Of a DNA stretch of 64,000 bases, positions 18,324 through 27,450 are shown in pieces (the stretch's first letter is position 1; every line of letters starts with the position of its first letter). Source of the stretch: Paraburkholderia sp. DHOC27 (lineage in GTDB: Bacteria > Pseudomonadota > Gammaproteobacteria > Burkholderiales > Burkholderiaceae); the NCBI RefSeq assembly GCF_003429005.1, contig NZ_QVQV01000003.1:310723-374722 (forward strand), read 5' to 3'. The translations under genes were made by a program, and so were the position numbers. The notes below the pieces were generated by a model. The model was not told where the DNA came from. It made no database searches and was given only the letters and a program-made list of their open reading frames with translations.

Positions 18324-18593
18324 TCAAAGGACGACTTTCACCATCGGATGCCCGGTCAGGGCCCGGTAGATGTCGTCCAGATGCGCGCGGCTGGTGGCGC
18401 GCACCGTCACCGTCAGGCCGGTGTAATTGCCGCCGCTCGACGGCCGCGTCTCGACGCGCGTGGCGTCCACCGCAGGGTCGAACTGCTTGACCACCGTCAC
18501 GATGGTGTCGGCGAACTCGGGATGAGCCTTGCCCATCACCTTGATCGGGAAATCACACGGGAATTCGAACAGGGAATCGGTATCGGGTTGCAT
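18324..18593 (-). CDS. ybeD: YbeD/DUF493 family protein
   Basis: An 89-residue protein, MQPDTDSLFEFPCDFPIKVM…, with a ferredoxin-like fold family signature (DDIYRALTGHPMVKVVL at the C-terminus). E. coli YbeD lies between dacA and lipB. Here it lies directly after a DacA-type gene on the same strand, with a LysR/DUF2917 pair separating it from lipB. A small regulatory, ACT-like role is suspected for the family, but the molecular function is not established. Confidence 0.9.
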   Translation of the reverse strand: MQPDTDSLFEFPCDFPIKVMGKAHPEFADTIVTVVKQFDPAVDATRVETRPSSGGNYTGLTVTVRATSRAHLDDIYRALTGHPMVKVVL

Positions 18594-18670
18594 CTTTCAC
18601 TCCATGACGGCTCTCGCGCACCGGCAGCAACTGCCGCCGCAAGAGCCGTCGTCATGCCATCACGCTGTGC

Positions 18671-19918
18671 TTACTTCTTCTTGTTGAACATGAGCATCAG
18701 CGAATCCCACACACGACCCACGATACCCGCCTGCGGCACCTTCTGCAGCGCGACGATCGGGAATTGCGCGAGGGTCTTGCCATCGGCAACCAGCTTGACG
18801 GTGCCAACCTGCTGACCATCGGCGATCGGTGCGATCAGCGGGTCGATATGCTCGACCTGCGGCTTCACCTTGTCGCCCATACCCTTCGGTACGGTGATGT
18901 ATTGATCCGACTTCACGCCGATCTTCACCGTATCTTCCGCACCCTTGTAGACGCGCGGCGTCTCGACCACCTGGCCGGCCTTGTAGAGACGCACCGTGTC
19001 GTACGCGCTGTAGCCGTAGTTCAGCATTTTCAGGCTGTCTTCGACGCGGTCGTGCTCCTTCACCTCACCCATCATCACCGACACCAGACGGCGTGACGCA
19101 TCCGGCGCGCCCGGCAGCGGACGCTTCGCGCTCGCGATCAGGCAATAGCCAGCCGCTTGCGTGTGACCGGTCTTCAGGCCGTCCACGGTCGGATCGATCC
19201 ACAGCAGACGGTTGCGGTTCGGCTGCTTGATCTTGTTGTAGGTGAAATCCTTGACCGAGAAAATGTTGTAGTAGTCAGGGAAATCGCGAATCAGACGTGC
19301 CGACAAAATAGCCAGGTCGCCTGCGCTCGTGTAGTGCTGCGCATCGGGCATGCCGTTGACGTCGGCGAAATGCGTATGGGTCATGCCGAGGCGCTGCGCC
19401 TCGGTGTTCATCATCGTGACGAAATTCGACTCGCTGCCGCCCACCAGTTCCGCCAGCGCGATAGCCGCGTCGTTGCCGGACTGGATGATCATGCCGTACA
19501 CGAGGTCATGCACCGACACCGGCTTGTTCGCTTCGATGAACATGCGCGATTCGTCGTTCTTCACGCGGCGCACGGCCTCGCTCGGATTGACGATCTGGTC
19601 CATCGTGATCTTCTTGGTCTGCAACGCCTCGAACACCAGATACGCGGTCATCAGCTTGGTCAGCGACGCCGGTTCGACCCGCTCGTCGGCATTACCCGAG
19701 GCGAGCACCTGGTTGCTGGTTGCGTCGACCAGCACCCACGAGCGCGCATTCACTGCGGGCGGTGGCACCTGCGCGAACGCGGTGCTCGCGACGAGCGACG
19801 CGGGCAGCACCACACCGAGTGTGACGGCGCGGCTGATCGAAGTGGGAACGAAAGACGAGAGAGACGAAAAGCCGGAGGTGGAAAAACGCATAGGATCGAT
19901 TCGGGCAGAAATATGCAT
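18671..19918 (-). CDS. dacA: D-alanyl-D-alanine carboxypeptidase (PBP5/6, DacA/DacC type)
   Basis: Periplasmic low-molecular-weight penicillin-binding protein that trims the terminal D-Ala of peptidoglycan side chains. The three active-site motifs are SLTK, SGN (SGNDAAIALAEL) and KTG (GLKTGHTQAAGYC). A C-terminal PBP5 beta domain ends with a membrane-anchoring amphipathic helix (VWDSLMLMFNKKK). The signal peptide lies near [21 protein letters not shown] at 19918 has GAGG six bases upstream and is preferred; 19891 is an alternative, and longer starts are unlikely. It is followed by ybeD. Confidence 0.94.
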   Translation of the reverse strand: MHISARIDPMRFSTSGFSSLSSFVPTSISRAVTLGVVLPASLVASTAFAQVPPPAVNARSWVLVDATSNQVLASGNADERVEPASLTKLMTAYLVFEALQTKKITMDQIVNPSEAVRRVKNDESRMFIEANKPVSVHDLVYGMIIQSGNDAAIALAELVGGSESNFVTMMNTEAQRLGMTHTHFADVNGMPDAQHYTSAGDLAILSARLIRDFPDYYNIFSVKDFTYNKIKQPNRNRLLWIDPTVDGLKTGHTQAAGYCLIASAKRPLPGAPDASRRLVSVMMGEVKEHDRVEDSLKMLNYGYSAYDTVRLYKAGQVVETPRVYKGAEDTVKIGVKSDQYITVPKGMGDKVKPQVEHIDPLIAPIADGQQVGTVKLVADGKTLAQFPIVALQKVPQAGIVGRVWDSLMLMFNKKK

Positions 19919-20213
19919 CGCGCGCCTCAAGGCGCGCAGTTTGGAAGAGCCGGTCGGCGAGCGCTGGCCGCATATAAAGCAACGCGGCGCCCGTTGGACT
20001 TCCGGCCACGCGATCGGTTCGCGCAGCGCCTGCACCCGGCGCTGCCGCGCAACGACGACGCAACCAGCCGGATGGGCAACGCTACGCCCAAAAAATTGCG
20101 CCCATTATACGCGCGCCGGAGAGCCAACTTTGCGCATGGCGGGTAGATTAATTTTCATTTGACGCGTACCTGTACCCCGGAAAACTCGCGCGGGCATATG
20201 CAGTGGTCAACCG

Positions 20214-20858
20214 TCAGCGCCAGGCGTCCACGATGATGCGCTTCAGAATGTGCAGTTTTCGATGCAAAAAATGCTCGGCGCCGGGGATCACCACGACCGG
20301 TAATTCCTGCGGCCTCGCCCAGTCGTACACCGACTGGATCGGCACCGTGTCATCGGTTTCCCCGTGAATCACGAGTGTATTTTCCGGCACAGGCGCGACT
20401 TCCCAGCGGCTCGCAGCCGTGCCCACGAACACGATCCGTTCGATGGCCTGCCCTTCTTCGACGAGCCGCGCCGCCACGTGCGACAGCACGAAGGTGCCAA
20501 ACGAGAAACCCGCCAGCACGAGGGGCAGATCAGCCTGGCCGGGCTGTGCGCGCATGTAATCGAGCACGGCGCGCAGGTCGTCGCGCTCGCCGATACCCGC
20601 ATCGTGTTCACCTTGCGTTTGCCCCACGCCGCGAAAATTCGAGCGGTATGTCGTGTAATTCAACTGCACGAGCGTGCGAGCCAGCGTCTGCGCGACCTTG
20701 TTATCCATCGAGCCGCCGAACAGCGGATGAGGATGCGCAACCAGCGCGATACCGCGCGGCGCGGTGCCGTTATCGCGCGTCTCATCGGGCAGGTCGAGGG
20801 CGACTTCGATCTTGCCAACCGGTCCGTCGATCAGAAACTGTTGGGTATGGACGTTCAT
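20214..20858 (-). CDS. Alpha/beta hydrolase of the YfhR/CocE-like small hydrolase group
   Basis: A 214-residue cytoplasmic hydrolase. ALVAHPHPLFGGSMDNKV is the signature of this group, the nucleophile elbow is AGFSFG, the acidic residue is near HGETDDTVP, and the catalytic His is in PGAEHFLHRKL. It is separated from the [2Fe-2S] protein gene by 8 bp on the same strand, so the two are probably one transcript. The substrate is unknown. Confidence 0.85.
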   Translation of the reverse strand: MNVHTQQFLIDGPVGKIEVALDLPDETRDNGTAPRGIALVAHPHPLFGGSMDNKVAQTLARTLVQLNYTTYRSNFRGVGQTQGEHDAGIGERDDLRAVLDYMRAQPGQADLPLVLAGFSFGTFVLSHVAARLVEEGQAIERIVFVGTAASRWEVAPVPENTLVIHGETDDTVPIQSVYDWARPQELPVVVIPGAEHFLHRKLHILKRIIVDAWR

Positions 20859-20866
20859 GCCAGCCC

Positions 20867-21190
20867 TTACCGATCGATCTTCAACCGTTCCACTACCTTG
20901 CCGTTTGCAAGGTGGGACTCGACGATCTCATCAATGTCGCTCGCGTCGACGTAGGTGTACCAGGTGCCTTCCGGATAGACCACCACCGCCGGCCCCTCTT
21001 CGCAGCGGTCCAGACAGCCCGCCTTGTTGATGCGCACCTGGCCCGGGCCCGCAAGCCCGAGTTGCTTCACGCGTTTTTTTGCATGCTCCTGCATGGCTTG
21101 CGCGTTGCAGTTCGCGCAGCTTGGGCGCTCAGAGCCGGGATCGCGCTGATTGAGACAGAAGAAGACGTGGTACTTGTAGAAAGAGTCCAT
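20867..21190 (-). CDS. Thioredoxin-like [2Fe-2S] ferredoxin
   Basis: A 107-residue protein starting MDSFYKYHVFFC. It has the spaced cysteines of the thioredoxin-like [2Fe-2S] family: one in HVFFCLNQ, then CANCNAQAM, then AGCLDRCEEGP, followed by VVVYPEGTWY. ATG at 21190 is chosen because it matches family N-termini; the frame opens 41 codons earlier without homologous character. It lies 8 bp upstream of the hydrolase gene. An electron-transfer role is inferred; the partner is unknown. Confidence 0.88.
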   Translation of the reverse strand: MDSFYKYHVFFCLNQRDPGSERPSCANCNAQAMQEHAKKRVKQLGLAGPGQVRINKAGCLDRCEEGPAVVVYPEGTWYTYVDASDIDEIVESHLANGKVVERLKIDR

Positions 21191-21414
21191 GATGTCCGGG
21201 GCGAGCCTGTAGAAGTGAGGCCGGGTGAAATGGCGAATGCCCGGCAGCACGCGAGCCGTGCTGCTGGCCTGATACGTGATGGCACGGTGATGGTACGCAA
21301 GCGCGCCGGGCAATGATGAGTCAATTATAACGAGCGGGGCGTTCGGCCGTTCCCCGGCCCCACGCGCGGTTCAGACTGCGGTTCGTCGTATGCTGCACGC
21401 CGCGTGCCACCGTC

Positions 21415-22572
21415 TCACGATAGCCTGCGCCGGCGCCGCAACCATGCGCGCTCGACCGAGAACGCGAGCCACACCAGTGCTGCATACGGCCACATCCACG
21501 CAAGCCAGCGCGCCAGTCCGTTGAGATGCAGATAGCGCCCCTGGCGCCATCCCGCGAGGACGACATCGAAATACGGAGTGACCGGCAGCAGGTTGACCAG
21601 CACCAGCGCCACGACGAGCGCGACAGCGGCGAGCGCCGCCCGCCACGCGCGCGGCAACTTCAACGCCAGCAACACGGCGACCGTACCGCAGACGAGGCCG
21701 CTCAATCCGCCCGGTGTCGCCCAGTCGAAAGTGAGGCCCGCGACCGACTGCAAAAAGGTCGCGGCGATCTTGATGAACACCGTCAGCACGATCCATAGCA
21801 ACAGCAGTCGCACGCGCGGCGTACGCAGGCGCATCGCCAGCGAGGCGAGCGCGCCGGCGGCGAACAGATCGAGCGTGGTGATCAGCGTCTCCCAGGCGTC
21901 GCTATAGAGGCACGCGGCGAGTCGCGCAGACCACGTCTCGACGTGCGCCGCGGCGGGCAGCCAGGCAAGCAGCGCGTCCTGCATGACCGGATCGGCATGC
22001 AGCCACAACGCGCGCGGCCAGTCGCCGACACCGAACAGGCGCGGCGTGGGATACATCGTCGCGAACGGCCACAGCGCAGCAAGGCAGAGCAGCGCCGCGC
22101 TATCGCGCTCGAACCAGAGCATGCGCAAGCGCCGCAGGAAGCCGCGATCGAGCAACGCGTCGGTGGCAGGCGCCATCATCGCGGCACCGAGCAGCGCGCC
22201 GATTGCGTTGGCGGCGAGATCGAGGTTGGAAGCGACGCGCGTCGGCAGATAGGTCTGCACCGCTTCCATCGTGCCGGACAGCAGCACGCCCAGCAGGAAC
22301 GCCAGCGCGATAGCCCATGCGCCGCGCCAGCGTGGATAGGCGGCCAGCACGACGAGCGCGCCGAACGGCATATAACCGAGCACATTGGTGACGACGTCGA
22401 ATGCCGTCAGATACTGCGGCATCGGATCGAACAGATACGCGAAGGGGCCGAGTCCGACCGAGCGCCAGCCCGAAAACGGATACCACGAGCCGTACACGAT
22501 CAGCGCGGTATAGAGGACCAGCGCCTCGCGTGCGAGCACGGATGGACGGCGCTGCCACGGCTGGTCGCTCAC
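21415..22572 (-). CDS. VanZ family membrane protein
   Basis: A multi-pass inner-membrane protein of about 385 residues. The VanZ-like core near the N-terminus reads YGSWYPFSGWRSVG…DVVTNVLGYMPFGALVV… with SGTMEAVQTYLPTRVASNLD and DLAANAIGALLG. Further helices follow, ending in a basic tail (WLRRRRRLS). GTG at 22572 is preferred because it follows the lipoprotein stop (22616) and has GGGGC upstream; the longer frame would overlap that gene. It is downstream of the lipid transport operon and possibly co-transcribed. The function is unknown. Confidence 0.82.
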   Translation of the reverse strand: MSDQPWQRRPSVLAREALVLYTALIVYGSWYPFSGWRSVGLGPFAYLFDPMPQYLTAFDVVTNVLGYMPFGALVVLAAYPRWRGAWAIALAFLLGVLLSGTMEAVQTYLPTRVASNLDLAANAIGALLGAAMMAPATDALLDRGFLRRLRMLWFERDSAALLCLAALWPFATMYPTPRLFGVGDWPRALWLHADPVMQDALLAWLPAAAHVETWSARLAACLYSDAWETLITTLDLFAAGALASLAMRLRTPRVRLLLLWIVLTVFIKIAATFLQSVAGLTFDWATPGGLSGLVCGTVAVLLALKLPRAWRAALAAVALVVALVLVNLLPVTPYFDVVLAGWRQGRYLHLNGLARWLAWMWPYAALVWLAFSVERAWLRRRRRLS

Positions 22573-22615
22573 GCGCTGCGCCCCGCTCTTCGGCGATGCG
22601 TGCGCGGCACGTCCG

Positions 22616-23236
22616 TCATTGCGCGGCGACGACGGCCTGCGAACCGAGCCAGGTGGCAATCTGCGCGACCAGGTCGTCGCTCGCCACCGCGAGCGCACGT
22701 GCGCCGCCGGCGGCATCCGCGGTATTGGCGGGCGCGCTGGCCGTGAAGGTTTGCTGGGCGAGCAGCTTGCCGTGATGCATCAAGGTAGCGCGCGCGCTGA
22801 CCTGAGCGTGACTTTGCGTCTGACTGTCGAAGACCTGCTCGAACTCGCTGAGGTCCACCTTGAGCACGGGCGCGCTGATGCCGTCCGCGCCGGTCAACAC
22901 CATGCCGCTTTGCGACAGCGTATTGCGCAGGCGCTGCGTGAGCAGTTCGGCCGGGGCCATCGTCCAGTGGCTGTTCGCGTATGACGCCATCTGCTGCGCA
23001 TCGGCGTAGCTGAGCCGGTAGACCAGCTTGTCCGAGCCCAACGTCTGCGGCGCGGTCACTTCCAGCACCTTGACGGGCGGCATGTGCGCCGACGCAGCCG
23101 GCGCGGGCGGCGGCCCGAGATCGTAACGCGTGTCGGCCATCGGCTGCGGGCCCGCGCATGCCGCCAGCACGGTGCAGGTCGCGAGGAGCGCACAGGCGGC
23201 GCTGATGGAATGCCAACGGTTGAGGGTGCGTGCCAT
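22616..23236 (-). CDS. ABC-type transport auxiliary lipoprotein (PqiC-like)
   Basis: Outer-membrane lipoprotein of about 206 residues. The N-terminal signal has lipobox LAAC (TCTVLAACAGPQP), followed by RYDLGPPP and the PqiC/ABC-auxiliary core (VKVLEVTAPQTLGSDKLVYR; LLTQRLRNTLSQSG). ATG at 23236 has AAGGA upstream and is preferred to 23245. It is the last gene of the set permease–ATPase–MCE protein–lipoprotein. It likely docks the MCE bridge at the outer membrane. Confidence 0.88.
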   Translation of the reverse strand: MARTLNRWHSISAACALLATCTVLAACAGPQPMADTRYDLGPPPAPAASAHMPPVKVLEVTAPQTLGSDKLVYRLSYADAQQMASYANSHWTMAPAELLTQRLRNTLSQSGMVLTGADGISAPVLKVDLSEFEQVFDSQTQSHAQVSARATLMHHGKLLAQQTFTASAPANTADAAGGARALAVASDDLVAQIATWLGSQAVVAAQ

Positions 23237-23254
23237 GACGATCATCCTTTCAGA

Positions 23255-24217
23255 TCACTTTGCCGCATGGCCCGTGGGCCACGTGAAGCCGGGCTCACCG
23301 GGTCCGGGTGCAGCCGGCGGTGCGCCGAACAGCAGGCTATGCGGACTGGTGCCCAATACGTCCGCCGCGTGGTCCACGGAATGCACCGCGGAGCGCACGT
23401 CGTCCGTCAGCGAATTGACGCGCGGCAGCGTCTCGTAACCCACCCGCGACGAAAGTTCCTGCAAGGACGCGTTCATCGACGTAAGCGCGTCGCCCGCCTG
23501 TTGCGCGGCCGTGCCGACCTTGTTCAGGTTCATCTCGAACGGACCATTCGGCTTGTTCAGGCCCGTGATCAGCTGATTGGTCGAAGCGAGCGTGCGATCC
23601 AGCTGGTCGATCGTCTGCGGCAGCTTGCCCGCAGCGGGCTCCATCTGTTTGGTGAGGGTGGTGACGCCATCCGCGGCATGCTGCAGGCTCGCCGCCGTTT
23701 GCAGCAACTGCTCGCGCATTTCAGGCGAAAGCACGTCGTTCACGTCATCCGTGATGCGCTCCAGCTTGCGCAGCAGGATATCGCCGCGTTGCTGCAACTG
23801 GTCGAGCAGGCCCGGCCGCATCGGCAAGGTGGCCACCTGTTTTACCGACGACACCAGCGGCGTCATATCGCGCCCGGTATCGTCGAGCTGGATGAAAGCA
23901 ATGCCCGTGACGCCCTGGAAGCCGAGGCTGCCGAAGGTGGAGTGCGTGATGGGCGCGTGCTGGTCCACCAGAATGCGAATCAGGATTTGCCCCGGATGGT
24001 CACGGTCGAATTTGATGGACTGCACCTTGCCGACGTCCAGACCGCGATAACGCACGGCGGCATCCGTGTAGAGCCCGGTCACGTTGGTGCGGGCGATCAG
24101 GTCGTAGGGCACGCGCACCGAGCGATCGACATTGAACAGGAATGCCGCCGCCGCGATCGCCACCGCCAGCACCACTGTGAAGAGCCCAGCCCAGAACGCG
24201 TGCGATTTGTTTTCCAT
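23255..24217 (-). CDS. MCE/MlaD-family lipid transport substrate-binding protein
   Basis: A 320-residue, inner-membrane-anchored periplasmic protein: one N-terminal helix (HAFWAGLFTVVLAVAIAAAA), one MCE domain (RTNVTGLYTDAAVRYRGLDVGKVQSI…GFQGVTGIAFIQLDD), then a long alpha-helical tail of about 180 residues suited to forming a tunnel. It is similar to the single-MCE proteins of Mla-like systems that move phospholipids between membranes. The ATPase gene is 16 bp upstream and the lipoprotein gene 18 bp downstream. Confidence 0.92.
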   Translation of the reverse strand: MENKSHAFWAGLFTVVLAVAIAAAAFLFNVDRSVRVPYDLIARTNVTGLYTDAAVRYRGLDVGKVQSIKFDRDHPGQILIRILVDQHAPITHSTFGSLGFQGVTGIAFIQLDDTGRDMTPLVSSVKQVATLPMRPGLLDQLQQRGDILLRKLERITDDVNDVLSPEMREQLLQTAASLQHAADGVTTLTKQMEPAAGKLPQTIDQLDRTLASTNQLITGLNKPNGPFEMNLNKVGTAAQQAGDALTSMNASLQELSSRVGYETLPRVNSLTDDVRSAVHSVDHAADVLGTSPHSLLFGAPPAAPGPGEPGFTWPTGHAAK

Positions 24218-24233
24218 TGTCAGCTTCCCTTTT

Positions 24234-25112
24234 TCACAGCGGCAATTCGGACGACGCGGGTTCGAGCGCCGCGGCCGGCAGCTTCCTGCGGCGCTCCGGC
24301 GGCAGCGCCTGCAATGCGCGGCGTCCGCGCAGGCCGAGGAAATATTCGCGGATGAACGGATGATCGACGCCCGCCGCTTCCTCCACCGGCGCGGCCACCA
24401 GCACCCGCCGGTCGGCCAGCACCGCGACCCGCGTCGACAGCGCGACCATCGTGTCGAGATCGTGCGTCACCATCACGACAGTCAGACCCAGCGCGCGATG
24501 CAGCGTGCTCACCAGTTCGACGAACTCGTCCGAGGCCTGCGGATCGAGACCGGCGGTCGGCTCATCGAGAAACAGCAGTTCCGGTTCGAGCGCGATGGCG
24601 CGCGCAATGCCGACGCGCTTGATCATGCCGCCCGACAGCGCCGACGGCATCTTCGACGCGTGTTTGCACGGTAACCCGACCATCTCGAGCTTTAGCATCA
24701 CGATGTCGCGTAGCAGGTCGGCGGGAATCTTGCCGAGTTCGCGCAACGGTTGCGCGACGTTGTCGAACACCGACAGCGAGGAAAACAGCGCGCCGCGCTG
24801 GAACAGCATCCCGGAGCGGCTGCGCATCAGCAGCGCGGTTTCCGGGGAGATCTTCGACATGTCTTCGCCGAACAGCTTGATGGTGCCCGACGACGGGCTT
24901 TCGAGCCCGAGGATCTGCCGCACCAGCGTGGTCTTGCCAGAGCCGGAGCCGCCGACGATCGAGACGATCTCGCCGCGCCGCACGTCGAAATTGAGATGCT
25001 GGTGGACGATGTTGCGGCCGTAGCGCTTGGTCAGATCGCGCACCTCGATCACCGGTTCGGCGATCGTCGGCATGGGCTGGCCGCGTACGGATTCGGTGAG
25101 CGGCGCGGTCAT
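24234..25112 (-). CDS. Lipid ABC transporter ATP-binding protein (MlaF-like)
   Basis: A 292-residue ATPase with Walker A GGSGSGKTT, signature LSGGMIKRVGIARAIA (the SGGM-x-KR form typical of MlaF), Walker B LLFLDEPTAGLDP and H-loop VMVTHDLDTM. A Leu/Arg-rich C-terminal tail follows (GLRGRRALQALPPERRRKLP). The start overlaps the permease stop (ATGA at 25109–25112). It drives lipid movement through the MlaE-type permease. Confidence 0.93.
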   Translation of the reverse strand: MTAPLTESVRGQPMPTIAEPVIEVRDLTKRYGRNIVHQHLNFDVRRGEIVSIVGGSGSGKTTLVRQILGLESPSSGTIKLFGEDMSKISPETALLMRSRSGMLFQRGALFSSLSVFDNVAQPLRELGKIPADLLRDIVMLKLEMVGLPCKHASKMPSALSGGMIKRVGIARAIALEPELLFLDEPTAGLDPQASDEFVELVSTLHRALGLTVVMVTHDLDTMVALSTRVAVLADRRVLVAAPVEEAAGVDHPFIREYFLGLRGRRALQALPPERRRKLPAAALEPASSELPL

Positions 25113-26242
25113 GACAGCCCCACGTTCTGGAACAGGATCGCGAAGACCGCGTCGGCAAGGATCACTACCGTGATCGAGGTCACCACCGAGGTAGTGGTGC
25201 CTTCACCCAGGCTCTGCGAATTGGCCTTGATGCGAAAGCCAAAATGGCAGCCGACAATGCCGATCAGCATGCCGAACGCCACGCCCTTGCCGAGACCGAT
25301 CCACAGGTTCGCGACCGGCACCACGCTCGGCAGCGCCCGCGCGAAATAGCTCATGTCGATGCCGAGCACGATCTTCGCGGCGAGCGCGCCGCCGGTTAGT
25401 GCCACGATGTTGGTCCACATCACGAGCAAGGGCATGGCGAGGCCGAGCGCGAGCACGCGCGGCAGGATCAGCCGCAAGCCGTGCGGAATGCCCATCACGC
25501 GCATGGCATCGAGTTCCTCGGTGACGCGCATCACGCCGATCTGCGCGGTGATTGCGGAGCCGGAACGGCCGGCCACCAGAATCGCCGAGAGTACTGGACC
25601 GAGTTCGCGGATCACCGACAAGCCGAGAATGTTGACGATGTACTGGTTCGCGCCGAAGAGCCGCAACTGCTGCGCGGACAGATAGCTGAGCACGATGCCG
25701 ATCAGGAACGCCACCAGCGCGATGATGGGCAGCGCCTTCGCGCCGGCGTTATAGACGTTCGCCGAGATTTCGGTCCACGGCGTGATCTTCGGGTTGCGCG
25801 CAATCGCCACGAGGTCGAGCACCACGCGGCCGAACATGGCCACACCGCCGTAGAGATGCTCGAAGAAGGAGAAGATGCCGAGACCGAGGCGCGTGAACAG
25901 GTCGAGCCGCACGACCGCCTCGGGTGCTTCACGGGCGGTGTCGAGCAGGGCGATGCGCTCGAAGATGTCGCGCTGCGTCGCGTTCAGTTCGACCACCTGG
26001 GTTGGCAGCTTGTGCCCCCAGACGCGCCATAGCGCCTGGCCGCCGACGTGGTCCATCCGTTCGACTCGCGACAGGTCCCAGTGCAGGCCCTCTGCCCCGA
26101 TCAGCGCCCGCAGGCGGGGCACCACCTTGCCGGTGGCACGGTCGCGCGCGAGCGCAAGCGCCGTCCACTGCCCGGAGAGCCGGACGATCTTGCCTTGGCT
26201 GCCTGCCGCGACTTCGAGGCCGGGCGGAGTGTCGTAGTTCAA
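25109..26242 (-). CDS. STAS–MlaE fusion permease of a lipid ABC transporter
   Basis: A 377-residue protein. Residues 1–110 form an STAS-like (MlaB-type) domain (GKIVRLSGQWTALALARDRA…WDLSRVERMDHVGGQALWRV). The rest is an MlaE permease with PRVLALGLAMPLLVMWTNIV and VTSITVVILADAVFAILF. Fusion of MlaB and MlaE in one chain is known in proteobacteria and replaces a separate mlaB. The start codon appears to be TTG at 26242 with no clear ribosome-binding site, so it is uncertain. It is the first gene of a four-gene operon. Confidence 0.9.
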   Translation of the reverse strand: MNYDTPPGLEVAAGSQGKIVRLSGQWTALALARDRATGKVVPRLRALIGAEGLHWDLSRVERMDHVGGQALWRVWGHKLPTQVVELNATQRDIFERIALLDTAREAPEAVVRLDLFTRLGLGIFSFFEHLYGGVAMFGRVVLDLVAIARNPKITPWTEISANVYNAGAKALPIIALVAFLIGIVLSYLSAQQLRLFGANQYIVNILGLSVIRELGPVLSAILVAGRSGSAITAQIGVMRVTEELDAMRVMGIPHGLRLILPRVLALGLAMPLLVMWTNIVALTGGALAAKIVLGIDMSYFARALPSVVPVANLWIGLGKGVAFGMLIGIVGCHFGFRIKANSQSLGEGTTTSVVTSITVVILADAVFAILFQNVGLS

Positions 26243-26507
26243 GGATCGCGGGAATCGGTTGTCGGATCAGGGGCCATTGTAGCGAACGCGGCGCGAACTC
26301 AGTGCAGTGGTGTGCCTGGTGCGTCGCCGTTACTTGTCGTGGTTCTACTGATGTTTGCTGTGCCGGCTTCTGGTTGCATGCGGCTGCCTTGCGTGCGGCG
26401 TTGCGTGCGGCCGTGCATACTGCTGGCGGCGACGGCCCCCAGGCTCCGGTTGCGTGTCGTGTGTGTCGGACCCATGCAAGGGGGTGGCTGTCGCTACAAT
26501 ATGCAGC

Positions 26508-27440
26508 ATGAACGTTTCCAACTCCGCTCCCCCCGCATCTCCCGTGCCTCGTCCCGATTCGTCGGACGCGAAGGGCGACTGGCGTATCGACCGCGAACGC
26601 GCCGTGGCGCTGTTCGGTCCGCACGCGCATGACTGGCCCATTGAAATCGTCGAAGAAACCGGCTCCACCAACGCCGACCTGATGGCGCGCGTGAAGGCGC
26701 TGCCGCGTAAGTCGACGGCCCTGCCGCGCCCCATCGTCCGCGTGGCCTATCTCCAAACCGCCGGCCGTGGCCGGCGCGGGCGCACCTGGTACGCCGAGCC
26801 GGGCAATGCCTTGCTGTTTTCGGTGGCCTGCGTGCTGCCGCGTCCGCTCGAAGAACTGGCTGGTCTGAGCCTCGCCGTGGGCGTGGCGCTGGTCGACGGC
26901 CTGCGCTCGCTGCCCGTTGCCGGACCTGGCCAGATCGCGCTCAAGTGGCCCAACGACGTCCTGCTGGAAGGCGACAAGCTGGCCGGCATTCTGATCGAAA
27001 CGGCCTGGAGCACGGAGTATGCGAGCGCGGTGGTCATCGGCATTGGCACCAACGTCAAGGGCGCCGACGAACTGGCTGCCAAGGTCGGCGCGCTGAATGC
27101 CGAGGTGCCGGCCCAGGCGCGCGGCACGACGCCCACGGCCCTGTCGCGGGCGTTGCCCACCGCCAATCTGACCGACACGCTGGCTGCCGAACTGAACGCG
27201 CTCGACGCCGTCCTCAAGCGTTTCGGCGCCGAAGGCTTCGAACCGTTCCAGCCGCGCTGGAACGCCTGCCATGCCTACGCGGGCCGTGAAGTGGTGCTGC
27301 TCGAGCAAGGCGTGGAACAGGCGCGTGGCATCGCGGCGGGCGTGGATGAACGCGGGCAATTGCTGCTGGATACGCCCACAGGGCGGCAGGTGATCGCCAC
27401 CGGCGACGTATCCCTGCGTCTGGCGGACGGTGGCGCATGA
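26508..27440 (+). CDS. birA: Biotin–[acetyl-CoA-carboxylase] ligase, monofunctional BirA
   Basis: Attaches biotin to carboxylase carrier proteins through biotinyl-AMP. The catalytic core is clear: [10 protein letters not shown], the biotin/ATP loop [19 protein letters not shown] and GILIETAW, with a C-terminal SH3-like domain ([10 protein letters not shown]…ATGDVSLR). The N-terminal winged helix of bifunctional BirA is absent: only about 30 residues precede the core, so this enzyme should not repress bio genes. ATG at 26508 is used; the frame is open 51 codons upstream but that part has no similarity to the family. TACAAT at 26495–26500 lies seven bases before the start. coaX follows after 10 bp. 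Confidence 0.94.
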   Translation: MNVSNSAPPASPVPRPDSSDAKGDWRIDRERAVALFGPHAHDWPIEIVEETGSTNADLMARVKALPRKSTALPRPIVRVAYLQTAGRGRRGRTWYAEPGNALLFSVACVLPRPLEELAGLSLAVGVALVDGLRSLPVAGPGQIALKWPNDVLLEGDKLAGILIETAWSTEYASAVVIGIGTNVKGADELAAKVGALNAEVPAQARGTTPTALSRALPTANLTDTLAAELNALDAVLKRFGAEGFEPFQPRWNACHAYAGREVVLLEQGVEQARGIAAGVDERGQLLLDTPTGRQVIATGDVSLRLADGGA

Positions 27441-27450
27441 GAGCCCACGC

